The translations under genes were made by a program, and so were the position numbers. DNA of 64,000 bases from Comamonas sp. B21-038 (GTDB taxonomy: Bacteria; Pseudomonadota; Gammaproteobacteria; Burkholderiales; Burkholderiaceae_C). Below the pieces are notes generated by a model. The model made no database searches. It worked only from the letters and a program-made list of their open reading frames with translations, and had not been told where the DNA came from. Shown in pieces: positions 8,316 to 16,546 of this stretch. The stretch spans positions 4,952,001 through 5,016,000 of the forward strand of contig NZ_CP092462.1 in NCBI RefSeq assembly GCF_022387135.1, written 5' to 3'. Position 1 is the stretch's first letter; each line of letters begins with the position of its first letter.

Positions 8316-9458
8316 ATGCAAGATCTGACCCAACGCAGCGTGTTCCGCGAAGACCATCTGCAGTTTCGTGATGCCGTCCGCCATTTCTTTGACAAGGAGA
8401 TCGTGCCCTTCCATGCGCAGTGGGAGCGCGATGGCATCGTCCCCAAGGAGGTCTGGCGCAAGGCCGGCCGCGAGGGCCTCTTGAACACCATGCTGCCCGA
8501 GCCCTATGGCAGCGGGGGCGATTTTGGCCATGCCGCCGTGCTGATCGAAGAGATTGCCCGCACGGGCGCCAGCGGCCTGGGCTTTCCGCTGCATTCGGAC
8601 ATCGTCGCGCCCTATATCCATGCCTATGGCAGCACCGCGCAAAAAGACCGCTGGCTGCCCAAGATGGCGGCCGGCGAGATGATCGGCGCGATCGCGATGA
8701 CTGAGCCCGGCGCGGGCAGCGACCTCAAATCGGTGCGCACCACGGCCAGGCGCGACGGCGACCACTATGTGATCAATGGCGCCAAGACCTTCATCACCAA
8801 TGGCATCAATGCCGAGATCGTCGTGGTGGTCTGCAAGACGGCGCCCGAGCTGGGTGCCAAGGGCGTGTCGCTGATCGTGGTGGAAGACGGCACGCCCGGC
8901 TTTGCCAAGGGCCGCAAGCTCGAGAAGATCGGCCTGATGGCGCAGGACACCTCGGAGCTGTTCTTTGACAACGTGCGCGTGCCGGTGGACAACCTGCTGG
9001 GCGAAGAGAACATGGGCTTCAAGTACCTGATGCACGAGCTGGCGCAGGAGCGCCTGGTGGTGGCGGTGCGGGCTGCCATGTCGATCGAGGCCTTTTTGCA
9101 GAAGACGGTGGACTACACCCGCGAGCGCAAGGCCTTTGGCCAGACGGTGTTCGAGTTCCAGAACACCCGCTTCAAGCTGGCCGAGGCCAAGGCCCAGGCG
9201 ACGATGCTGCGCGTGTTTGTCGACGACTGCATGCGCCTGCACCTGACGCGCGAGCTGACACCGGACCGTGCAGCCATGGTCAAGCTCAATGCGACGGCGC
9301 TGCAGAACAAGCTACTCGACGAATTTTTGCAGCTGCACGGCGGCTACGGCTACATGACCGAGTACCAGGTCGGCCGGGCCTGGACCGATGCCCGCATTGG
9401 CCGCATCTACGGCGGCAGCGACGAGATCATGAAGGAAATCATTGCCCGAACGCTTTGA
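8316..9458 (+). CDS. Acyl-CoA dehydrogenase (long-chain/isovaleryl-type active site)
   Basis: A 380-residue flavoprotein oxidising acyl-CoA to 2-enoyl-CoA, passing electrons to ETF. It shows FAD/substrate motifs AMTEPGAGSDL near 127-137 and the RKAFGQ segment near 271-276. Where medium/short-chain enzymes have the catalytic Glu in a YEG motif, this one has YGG (365-367). The base is therefore probably E245 in LAQER, as in LCAD and isovaleryl-CoA dehydrogenases. The start at 8316 gives the usual family length. An upstream ATG at 8274 overlaps the ligase stop (TGATG) and would add 14 residues of atypical composition, so that start remains possible. Provides the first oxidative step of the island's beta-oxidation. 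Confidence 0.9.
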   Translation: MQDLTQRSVFREDHLQFRDAVRHFFDKEIVPFHAQWERDGIVPKEVWRKAGREGLLNTMLPEPYGSGGDFGHAAVLIEEIARTGASGLGFPLHSDIVAPYIHAYGSTAQKDRWLPKMAAGEMIGAIAMTEPGAGSDLKSVRTTARRDGDHYVINGAKTFITNGINAEIVVVVCKTAPELGAKGVSLIVVEDGTPGFAKGRKLEKIGLMAQDTSELFFDNVRVPVDNLLGEENMGFKYLMHELAQERLVVAVRAAMSIEAFLQKTVDYTRERKAFGQTVFEFQNTRFKLAEAKAQATMLRVFVDDCMRLHLTRELTPDRAAMVKLNATALQNKLLDEFLQLHGGYGYMTEYQVGRAWTDARIGRIYGGSDEIMKEIIARTL

Positions 9459-9525
9459 CCATGACCAGCGCCCCGCGCACGCCACAGAGCGCGCCAGCGG
9501 CATAACCAGCAATAGGAGACAAACC

Positions 9526-10512
9526 ATGCAAAACCGCCGCTCGGCCCTGGGCCGTGTGCTCACCACTGCTGCCTGCGCTGCGCTGGTGCTTGCCACCGGC
9601 AGCGCCCTGGCCGCCGACCACTACCCCAGCAAGCCCATCCGCCTGGTGGTGCCCTACCCGGCAGGGGGCGGCACCGACATCATTGCCCGCTTGATGGGCA
9701 CCCAGCTGTCGCAGCGCTGGGGCCAGCCGGTGATTGTGGACAACAAGCCCGGTGCCAGCGGCATGATGGGCAACGACCTGGTGGCCAAGGCGCCCGCCGA
9801 TGGCTACACGGTGCTGCTGGGCATTACCGCGCTGGTGCAGATCCCAGCGCTGTACAAGAAGGTGCCTTACCAGTTGAGCGACCTGGCGCCGGTGTCGCAG
9901 GCGGCCAAGTCGGCCGACCTGGTGTTCGTGCCGCGCAGCGCGGGCATCACCAGCCTGCAGCAGTTCGTCGCCAAGGCCAAGGCCCAGCCGGGCAAGCTCA
10001 ACTACGGCTCGTACGGCAATGCCACCTCCTCGCATCTGCATGGCGAGCAGCTCAAGCTCAAGGCCGGCATTGACATGGTCCACGTGCCGTACCAGGGCTC
10101 GGGCCCGGAGATGGCGGCCATGCTGGGCGGCCAGCTGGAGTCGGCCTTCATCGATGCAGCTGCGGCCTACCCGCATATCAAATCGGACAAGGTCAGCATC
10201 CTGGCGGTGACCGGCTCGCAGCGCCACCCCGCGCTGCCCGATGTGCCGACGATGGCCGAGGCCGGCTACAGCGGCTTTGAGGCCAATGGCTGGTTTGGCT
10301 ACTTTGTGCCGGCCAGCACACCGCAGCCGATTGTGGACAAGCTGGGCAACGAGCTGGCCGCCATTGTCAGGATGCCCGAGATCAGCAAGCGCCTGCTGGA
10401 CATGGGCCTGATCCCCGTGGGCTCGACGCCGGCGGAGTTTAAGCCGCTGCTGGCCCGCGATGCGGCGCACTGGAAATCGATTGTCGATGCGGCGAAGATC
10501 TCGATGGATTGA
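9526..10512 (+). CDS. Bug family tripartite tricarboxylate transporter substrate-binding protein
   Basis: A 328-residue periplasmic Bug protein, the second of three in the window. The signal peptide runs to about residue 29 (GSALAAD). Family motifs follow: PSKPIRLVVPYPAGGGTD, VDNKPGASG, PADGYTVLLG and MVHVPYQGSGPE. The start ATG at 9526 has AGGAGA six bases upstream and the signal begins immediately. An in-frame upstream extension overlapping the dehydrogenase gene lacks both. It lies 67 bp after the acyl-CoA dehydrogenase and likely shares its transcript, mirroring the Bug gene in the leftward operon. Ligand is inferred to be a carboxylate connected to this degradation island; no membrane partners are adjacent. 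Confidence 0.9.
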   Translation: MQNRRSALGRVLTTAACAALVLATGSALAADHYPSKPIRLVVPYPAGGGTDIIARLMGTQLSQRWGQPVIVDNKPGASGMMGNDLVAKAPADGYTVLLGITALVQIPALYKKVPYQLSDLAPVSQAAKSADLVFVPRSAGITSLQQFVAKAKAQPGKLNYGSYGNATSSHLHGEQLKLKAGIDMVHVPYQGSGPEMAAMLGGQLESAFIDAAAAYPHIKSDKVSILAVTGSQRHPALPDVPTMAEAGYSGFEANGWFGYFVPASTPQPIVDKLGNELAAIVRMPEISKRLLDMGLIPVGSTPAEFKPLLARDAAHWKSIVDAAKISMD

Positions 10513-10589
10513 CGCGAAAACACAGCAGGTCAGCGGGACTTCAGGTGGGCGGCGCCGCACAGGTCCACGCAAATGGCAGACTATCGCCT

Positions 10590-11252
10590 ATGTCCCCTCC
10601 CGCTCTGCTTGTTGCCGATGACCACCCCCTGTTTCGCGCTGCCGTGGTGCAGGTGATCCGGGGGCGTTTTGCTGCCTTAGAGGTGCTGGAAGCCTCCAGT
10701 GCCAGCTCGCTCAGCGCAGCCTTGGCGGCGCACCCCGGCATCGAGCTGGTGCTGCTTGACCTGACGATGCCCGGCACCCATGGTTTCTCGGCGCTGCTGC
10801 ATGTGCGCGGCGCCTACCCGCAGCTGCCGGTGGTGGTCATCTCGTCCAACGACCACCCGCGCATCATCCGCCGCGCCCAGCAGTTCGGCGCCTCGGGCTT
10901 TATCTCCAAGGCGGCATCGGCCGATGCCATCACTGCAGCCATCGAGGCGGTGATGGAGGGGGACACCGTCTTCCCCTCGATGGCTGCCGAGCTGTCGCAG
11001 GAAGACGCCGAGCTGGCCGCCCGCCTGGCGCAGCTGACGCCCCACCAGTTCAAGACCCTGCTGTACCTGGCCGATGGCCTGCTCAACAAGCAGATTGCGC
11101 AGGAGATGGGCGTGACCGAACACACCGTGAAGGTGCATGTGACCGCGATTCTGAAAAAGCTCGGCTGCCACAGCCGCACCCAGGTTGCCGTGCTGGTGCG
11201 CAACCTGGAGGCGGACGGCGGTATGCCCACGGACGACTCAGCGCTGCCTTAG
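10590..11252 (+). CDS. LuxR/FixJ-type response regulator (DctR-like by context)
   Basis: A 220-residue two-component regulator. The receiver domain (about 5-120) has acidic pocket D10/D11, phosphoacceptor D57 in LLDLTMPG, S85 and K107 in FISKAAS. The LuxR helix-turn-helix occupies about 150-205, with NKQIAQEMGVTEHTVKVH as its core. The start at 10590 places VADDHPLF at the usual distance. It converges on the histidine kinase gene, separated from it only by repeat copy B. The kinase has a C4-dicarboxylate-type sensor and is next to dctA, so this regulator probably answers that kinase, as DctR answers DctS in Rhodobacter (inference). No purine-rich ribosome site is visible. Its TAG stop abuts the repeat. 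Confidence 0.85.
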   Translation: MSPPALLVADDHPLFRAAVVQVIRGRFAALEVLEASSASSLSAALAAHPGIELVLLDLTMPGTHGFSALLHVRGAYPQLPVVVISSNDHPRIIRRAQQFGASGFISKAASADAITAAIEAVMEGDTVFPSMAAELSQEDAELAARLAQLTPHQFKTLLYLADGLLNKQIAQEMGVTEHTVKVHVTAILKKLGCHSRTQVAVLVRNLEADGGMPTDDSALP

Positions 11253-11386
11253 AGCCGCTAACACAACCCTTGATACGTCGTTGCCTCGCCGGCCGCGCCA
11301 AGCCTTGTCGTACTACTGTACTGCCTGCGGCTTGACGCCTAGTCTCAACCGCAAACCTTCGGTTTGCTGGTCGTGTTACCGGCTCT
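11251..11386. repeat. MITE-like intergenic repeat, copy B (inverted relative to copy A)
   Basis: 136 bp with 18-bp terminal inverted repeats (11251-11268 and 11369-11386, 16 of 18 matching). It shares three identical blocks with copy A in opposite orientation: 11344-11369, 11318-11333 and 11267-11284. It fills the gap between two convergent genes: one end overlaps the TAG of the response regulator, and the other encodes the last 13 residues and the stop of the histidine kinase. Contains the same 7-bp-stem hairpin as copy A. Confidence 0.85.
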
Positions 11387-14026
11387 TAGCAGCAGCTGGC
11401 CGACCAGCGCACGCAGAGCGGCAGGCCGCGCAGGCTGCGTCAGCACCCCCCAGCCCCACGCACTGGCCTGTTGGCTGGCGGCGTCCTGGTGGCCGGCATC
11501 GGTGCTGAGCCAGACGACGCCCGGCGTTTTGGGCCCGCAGGCCAGCAAGGCGCGTATTGTGGCCGGGCTGGCATGCGCCGCATCGACCACGACAAAGGCA
11601 GGCCACGGCGTTGGGCCGTTCCGGGCCTGCGCCAACGCCGCCTCGGCATCGGCATGCTGCGCCACCTGGCAGCCCCAGCGTTGCAGCAGCGGCGCGGTGC
11701 CTTGAATGGCGGCCTGGCCAATGCACCAGACGCTGGCGCCTTGCAGCGGTGCGGCCTGGCCGCTCGCCGCGGTGGTTTCGGCGGCCTGGTGAGACAGCGC
11801 CTGCGGCAGTGCGGCCTGGCTCAGCGGCACTTCGACCCAGAAGACCGAGCCCCGGCCCAAGGTCGAGCGCAGGCCAATCGGGTGCTGCAGCAGGCGCCCC
11901 AGGCGGTCGACGATGGCCAGACCCAGGCCGGCACCGCGCTCATGCTGGCGGCCGGTCTCCAGCCGGCGGAATTCTTCAAAGATCTCGCGGTGCAGGCTCT
12001 CGGGGATGCCGGGGCCCTGGTCATGCACCTCGATGCGCAGATGCCGGCCGACGCGCCGGCAGCCCAGCACGATGCGGCCACGCCGCGTGTAGCGGATGGC
12101 GTTGGACAGAAAGTTCTGCACAATGCGGCGCAGCAGCGCCTCGTCGCTGTGCACCCTGGCGCGGCAGCGGATGACCTGCAGCTCCAGGCCATGGCCCTGG
12201 GCCAGCACGCCCAGGCTGCTGCCCAGCTGGGCCAGCATCGGCTGGATGTCAAAGTCACGGCGCTGGACCTCCAGCTGGCCCGATTCCATGCGTGCGATGT
12301 CGAGCAGGCTGTTGAGGATATCGTCCTGAGAGGCCAGCGCCCCTTCGACATCGCTGGCAAGCTCCAAGGCCTTGTCGCCCTGCACATGCTGGCGCAGCAG
12401 CGACACAAACACCCGCGCGGCGTTCAGCGGCTGCAGCAGGTCATGCACCGCGGCGGCCACGAACTTGGATTTGTAGCGGTTGGCTTGTTCGGCTTCGCGC
12501 TTGGCCTGGGCCAGGTCTTCGGTGCGGTCGGCAATGCGCTTTTCCAGCGCATCGGCCAGGGAGCGCAGCTCGCGCGCGGCATTCTTGTAGCTGGTGATGT
12601 CGGCATAGCTGGTCACAAAGCCGCCATCGGGCAAGGGGTTGCCACGGATCTCCAGCACGGTGCCGTCGGCCTTTTCGCTCTCGCGCGCATGGGGCTTGCC
12701 GCTGCGCAGAAACTGCATGCGCCGCTCGATGGCCTCGTCAATGTCGCCCGAGCCCAGCAGGCCCCGGCGCGCGTTATAGCGGTACAGCTCCTCGACCGGC
12801 ATGCCCACTTTCAGCAGGCCGGCCGGCAGCCGGAACAGCTCCATGTAGCGGGAGTTCCAGGCCACCAGGTTCAGCGCGGCATCAATAACCACCACGCCCT
12901 GGGGCAGGTGCTCGAGGCTCTGGCTGTGGCCGGCATCGGCCTGGTGGGCGGCGGCCACGATGCCATCCTGCGCGGTGCGCAACTCCTGCGCATGCTGCTT
13001 GAGGAGTGCCTCGAGCTCTTCGCGGCTGCGCTGGCGCAGCGCAGACAGGCGCTGGCGCTGGCGCGCATACAGCAGCAGCAGCGACAGCGCCAGCCAGCCA
13101 CCGCCGGCAGCCGCAGCGGCCCACCAGGCCGCTGCCTCGCTGATGTCCACATCGTGCAGGATGTGCAGCTGCCAGCCGGTTTCGGGCAAGGTCATGCTTT
13201 GCCAGAGCTTGCGGCCCACCGGGGGATCCTGCCACTGCACCAGCGCACCACCTTCGGCCAGCGGCGTGATCTGCGCGTGGCGCAGCGGCCGCAGCGGCTG
13301 GCTGCGGTACTGCTGGGTGCGGTCCATCTCCTGCTGCGCGCTGGCATCGATGGTCTTGAGCGTGCGGTAGCGCCAGTCGTCATTGCTGGCCAGAAACACG
13401 ACCCCATTGGCATCGCTGGCCAGCACGATATCGGGGTTCTGGATCCACTCGCGCTCCAGCTCCAGCAGCACGATCTTGATGGCGATCAGCCCCAGCACCC
13501 GGTGCTGGCCGCCGGCATCGCTGGTGATGGCGCGCGAGAGGAAATAGCCGGCCTCGCCAGTGGTCATGCCGATGCCGTAGAAGCTGCCTTTGTCCTGGGC
13601 CAGCGCCAGCTGCACATAGGGGCGAAAGCTGTAGTCCTCCCCGACGTTGCTGGAGGGGCCGCGCCAGTTGCTGGCGGCCAGCGCCACGCCATGGGCATCG
13701 ATCAAGGTGAGGGTGGAGGCCAGGCTGGCGCCATTGGCCTGCTCCAGCTTCTGGTTCAGACGCAGCACCTGCTCGGGGCTTTGCGGATGGGTCAGCGCCT
13801 CGCGCAGCTCGGCATCGAGCGCCAGCACATCGGGCAGCACCCGGTAGCGGTCCAGCCGCTGGCCCATGGCCTGGGCGTACAGGCCCAGCTGCCGGTGGGC
13901 CTGCATATTCTCCTCGGCCAGGCTGTGCTGCAGCATCCAGTGCCAGGCGCCCGCAGCAGCAGCGGCCGTGCTCAGCAGCACGGCGCAGAAGGTCCACAGG
14001 GATCGCAGGGAGCGGCGGGCAATCAT
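11345..14026 (-). CDS. Hybrid-like sensor histidine kinase with DctB/DctS-type sensor domain
   Basis: An 893-residue inner-membrane kinase. TM1 is about 11-30 and TM2 about 300-321. The periplasmic part between them carries SNW (119-121), SFRPY (133-137) and GIGMTTGEAGYFLS (151-164), motifs characteristic of DctB C4-dicarboxylate sensors. A PAS domain follows (about 370-480), then a coiled coil. HisKA has H528 in AAVHDLLQPLN, and the HATPase has N642, DQGPG (669-673) and GAGLGLAI (698-705). The C-terminal part (about 764-880) looks like a receiver that kept D815 but lost the acidic pocket and the conserved Lys (Q864), so it is probably a pseudo-receiver. Residues 881-893 are encoded by repeat copy B. 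It is divergent from dctA, which it likely controls. Confidence 0.9.
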   Translation of the reverse strand: MIARRSLRSLWTFCAVLLSTAAAAAGAWHWMLQHSLAEENMQAHRQLGLYAQAMGQRLDRYRVLPDVLALDAELREALTHPQSPEQVLRLNQKLEQANGASLASTLTLIDAHGVALAASNWRGPSSNVGEDYSFRPYVQLALAQDKGSFYGIGMTTGEAGYFLSRAITSDAGGQHRVLGLIAIKIVLLELEREWIQNPDIVLASDANGVVFLASNDDWRYRTLKTIDASAQQEMDRTQQYRSQPLRPLRHAQITPLAEGGALVQWQDPPVGRKLWQSMTLPETGWQLHILHDVDISEAAAWWAAAAAGGGWLALSLLLLYARQRQRLSALRQRSREELEALLKQHAQELRTAQDGIVAAAHQADAGHSQSLEHLPQGVVVIDAALNLVAWNSRYMELFRLPAGLLKVGMPVEELYRYNARRGLLGSGDIDEAIERRMQFLRSGKPHARESEKADGTVLEIRGNPLPDGGFVTSYADITSYKNAARELRSLADALEKRIADRTEDLAQAKREAEQANRYKSKFVAAAVHDLLQPLNAARVFVSLLRQHVQGDKALELASDVEGALASQDDILNSLLDIARMESGQLEVQRRDFDIQPMLAQLGSSLGVLAQGHGLELQVIRCRARVHSDEALLRRIVQNFLSNAIRYTRRGRIVLGCRRVGRHLRIEVHDQGPGIPESLHREIFEEFRRLETGRQHERGAGLGLAIVDRLGRLLQHPIGLRSTLGRGSVFWVEVPLSQAALPQALSHQAAETTAASGQAAPLQGASVWCIGQAAIQGTAPLLQRWGCQVAQHADAEAALAQARNGPTPWPAFVVVDAAHASPATIRALLACGPKTPGVVWLSTDAGHQDAASQQASAWGWGVLTQPARPAALRALVGQLLLRAGNTTSKPKVCG

Positions 14027-14033
14027 AGAGGAG

Positions 14034-14043
14034 GTTGTACAAC
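14034..14043. promoter_or_regulatory. Short perfect palindrome in kinase/dctA divergent region
   Basis: GTTGTACAAC lies 8 bases upstream of the kinase start and about 150 bases upstream of dctA. It could be a regulator half-site pair, but ten bases is short enough to arise by chance. Confidence 0.25.
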
Positions 14044-14191
14044 TGGCTAGGTAGTTTCCCTGGGTTTGGGTTTTCCGTAGCTCTGGGAAGGCGGCGCCTA
14101 ATACTAATGTCTAATGGGCAATCTGTAAGGGCTGGGATACAAACGCGCCTCAGTGCACCGACTTGGTGCTGCGTATCTTTGGAGCCCCACC

Positions 14192-15535
14192 ATGCAGATC
14201 GATTCCAACGCCAGCCTGGCGCCCGTACAGGCACCGCCTTTTTACCGGACTTTGTACTTCCAGGTGATCGTGGCCATCATCATCGGCGTCTTGTTGGGGC
14301 ATTTCGAGCCCCAGTATGGTGCGGCGATGAAGCCCTTTGGCGATGCCTTCATCAAGCTGATCAAGATGATCATCGCACCGGTGATTTTTCTGACCATCGT
14401 GACGGGCATTGCGAACATGACGCACCTGAGCGCGGTTGGCCGCGTGTTCGGCAAGGCGATGGTGTACTTTCTGACCTTCTCGACCCTGGCCTTGATCGTG
14501 GGCCTGATCGTGGCCAATGTGATGCAGCCGGGCGCCGGCATGCACATCAATGTGGCCGATCTGGACCAGAAGGAAGTCAGCACCTATGTGGCCAAGTCGC
14601 ATGACATGACCCTGAGCGGTTTTGTGATGGACATCATCCCCAAGACGCTGATCAGCCCCTTTGTCGGCGACAACATTCTGCAGGTGCTGCTGGTGGCGGT
14701 GCTGTTTGGCGTGTCGCTGGCGATGGTCGGCGACAGTGGCAAGCCGGTGCTCAACCTGCTCGAATCCCTGACCAAGCCCGTCTTCAAGCTGGTCAACATC
14801 GTGATGAAGCTCGCCCCCATCGGTGCCTTCGGTGCGATGGCCTTCACGATCGGCAAGTTCGGTCTGGGCTCGCTGCTGAACCTGGCCGAGCTGGTGCTGA
14901 CCTTCTACATCACTTCGCTGCTGTTCGTGCTGGTGATTCTGGGTGCCGTGGCCCGTGCCTGCGGCTTCTCGGTGCTCAAGCTGATCCGTTACCTCAAGGA
15001 TGAGCTGCTGCTGGTGCTGGGCACCTCGTCGTCCGAATCGGCGCTGCCTTCGCTGATGCACAAGATGGAAAAGGCCGGTTGCAGCAAGTCGGTGGTGGGC
15101 CTGGTGGTTCCTACCGGCTACTCGTTCAACCTCGACGGCACCAACATCTACATGACCCTGGCGGCGCTGTTCATCGCCCAGGCGACCGACACCCACCTGA
15201 CCCTGGGACACCAGATCGCACTGCTGCTGGTGGCGATGCTGAGCTCCAAGGGCGCTGCCGGTGTGACCGGCGCGGGCTTCATCACCCTGGCTGCTACGCT
15301 GGCCGTGGTGCCGGAAGTGCCCGTGGCCGGCATGGCACTGATCCTCGGTGTGGACCGCTTCATGTCCGAATGCCGTTCGCTGACCAACTTCATCGGCAAT
15401 GCCGTCGCCACCGTCGTGGTCTCGCGCTGGGAGAACGCGCTGGACTACACCAAGCTCAACGCCGTGCTCAACAATGAGCCGGTGCTGGAGAATGTGCCGG
15501 TACAGGTGCCCGTGGTGGAGACCGCCAAGGGCTGA
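14192..15535 (+). CDS. dctA: C4-dicarboxylate transporter DctA
   Basis: A 447-residue proton/sodium-coupled symporter of the DAACS family, importing succinate, fumarate and malate across the inner membrane. It shows the family's re-entrant loop signatures: the serine-rich [12 protein letters not shown] and the [10 protein letters not shown] segment, plus [15 protein letters not shown] and [14 protein letters not shown] near the C-terminus. Length is typical. The start at 14192 has GGAG seven bases upstream. The upstream 165 bp is shared with the divergent kinase gene; I saw no sigma-54 GG/GC promoter there. A strong hairpin terminator follows the stop. The DctB-like sensor next door argues for dicarboxylate-induced expression through a LuxR-type regulator. 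Confidence 0.95.
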   Translation: MQIDSNASLAPVQAPPFYRTLYFQVIVAIIIGVLLGHFEPQYGAAMKPFGDAFIKLIKMIIAPVIFLTIVTGIANMTHLSAVGRVFGKAMVYFLTFSTLALIVGLIVANVMQPGAGMHINVADLDQKEVSTYVAKSHDMTLSGFVMDIIPKTLISPFVGDNILQVLLVAVLFGVSLAMVGDSGKPVLNLLESLTKPVFKLVNIVMKLAPIGAFGAMAFTIGKFGLGSLLNLAELVLTFYITSLLFVLVILGAVARACGFSVLKLIRYLKDELLLVLGTSSSESALPSLMHKMEKAGCSKSVVGLVVPTGYSFNLDGTNIYMTLAALFIAQATDTHLTLGHQIALLLVAMLSSKGAAGVTGAGFITLAATLAVVPEVPVAGMALILGVDRFMSECRSLTNFIGNAVATVVVSRWENALDYTKLNAVLNNEPVLENVPVQVPVVETAKG

Positions 15536-15555
15536 TCGCCACCCGCTCCAAAAAC

Positions 15556-15584
15556 AATGGCCTGCAGATGCAGGCCATTTTTTC
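15556..15584 (+). terminator. Intrinsic terminator after dctA
   Basis: Perfect 10-bp stem AATGGCCTGC/GCAGGCCATT with a 4-base loop, followed by a run of T residues, 21 bases after the dctA stop. Confidence 0.85.
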
Positions 15585-15610
15585 GTCTGTGAGATGCCTG
15601 GAGCAGGCTC

Positions 15611-16477
15611 TTAAGGCAGCGGACGCAGCAGGCCGACCATCGCCCGCAGCCGCAAGGTATCGCGCCCCAGCTTGCGCTGGTTGGGCAGCTTGCCGACCCA
15701 GCGCATCTGCTGCACGGTGCGCTCGAGCGCTGTGCGCACCGCAGGCTCGGTCTGCGCGAGCCAGGCCTGCCAGTCAACACGGGCGGCCTCCAGGGTGCCG
15801 GCGTTGTCCAGGAACAGCGCGGTGGAATGCGCGTAGCACAGCGCATCCTTGACGATGCACAGCGCAGGAGGCAGGGTCGCCAGCGGGTCGTCCTCGAAAT
15901 CGATATAGCCAATGACGCCATCGGGGCAGCGCACCATGTTGCGGGCAAAGGCCTGGCTCAGGCAGGTGCCGCTGGCATGCACGCGCTGCAAGGCCGCAAA
16001 GCCCTGCTGCCACAGCACCAGGGTGCTGGCGGGCGCTTGCCGGGCTGCTGCTTCGATCTCGTCGCTGAGCGATGGCGTATTGCCGCCAGGCAGGCCCAGG
16101 TGGCGCATCAGAAAGCCATCGGGTGCATCGGCCAGCACCATCGGCACGCGCAGGCCGCGCGCATGCAGGTCGCGCAGGCGCCGCACTTCGGTGGCAATGG
16201 CCGTGCGCCCGCCGGGGTTGACGACGGGCTGCAGCACCGGCACATCGAGAAGCCGCGAGAGCAGGCCCAAGGTCCGGTAGCGCCAGGCCGCAATCGCCGG
16301 GCCCGCCTTTTTGAGCCAGACGGATTCGCCGGGCAGCTCGTAGCGCACCACATTGAAGGTCTGGCTAGCCAGGTGCTGCTGCAAAAAGCCGGCATAGTCC
16401 GCGCGCCCGGCAGGCAGGGCGCCGGACGGGGCGCCAGCGGCGGCAGGGGGCTGTAAGGGGGGAGCGGTATCGGTCAT
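15611..16477 (-). CDS. Protein kinase-fold (LPS kinase/BUD32-like) protein, possibly degenerate
   Basis: A 288-residue protein with a minimal kinase-fold pattern: candidate ATP lysines K56/K57 in VWLKKAG, E97 in TEVRRL, a catalytic-loop-like H167...N180, and the metal-binding DFEDD at D193. The catalytic-loop Asp of an HxD motif is not evident; Q175 occupies the comparable place. It is therefore either an atypical kinase or a pseudokinase. It resembles lipopolysaccharide-core heptose kinase-like proteins, but no LPS genes are adjacent. The start at 16477 is chosen because the upstream in-frame TTG (16516) adds only a basic tail; neither start has a convincing ribosome site. It is convergent with dctA and codirectional with the glutamate synthase-like gene. 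Cellular role unknown. Confidence 0.6.
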   Translation of the reverse strand: MTDTAPPLQPPAAAGAPSGALPAGRADYAGFLQQHLASQTFNVVRYELPGESVWLKKAGPAIAAWRYRTLGLLSRLLDVPVLQPVVNPGGRTAIATEVRRLRDLHARGLRVPMVLADAPDGFLMRHLGLPGGNTPSLSDEIEAAARQAPASTLVLWQQGFAALQRVHASGTCLSQAFARNMVRCPDGVIGYIDFEDDPLATLPPALCIVKDALCYAHSTALFLDNAGTLEAARVDWQAWLAQTEPAVRTALERTVQQMRWVGKLPNQRKLGRDTLRLRAMVGLLRPLP

Positions 16478-16546
16478 GCGCAAGCGGGGCGCACGCCGCA
16501 GCGGCCACTCCAGCAACAGTGAAAACCTTGCATTATCGCTGCCCGT

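Noticed and set aside
11471..14050. A 859-codon open frame on the plus strand
   Set aside because: It lies antisense to the histidine kinase, whose domains are complete. Composition (His/Gln/Arg/Gly-rich) is that of a GC-rich shadow frame, and no family motif is visible.
14027..14191. Possible sigma-54 promoter for dctA
   Set aside because: No GG-N10-GC pair with adequate flanking match was found. A LuxR-type regulator partner also makes sigma-54 control unlikely.
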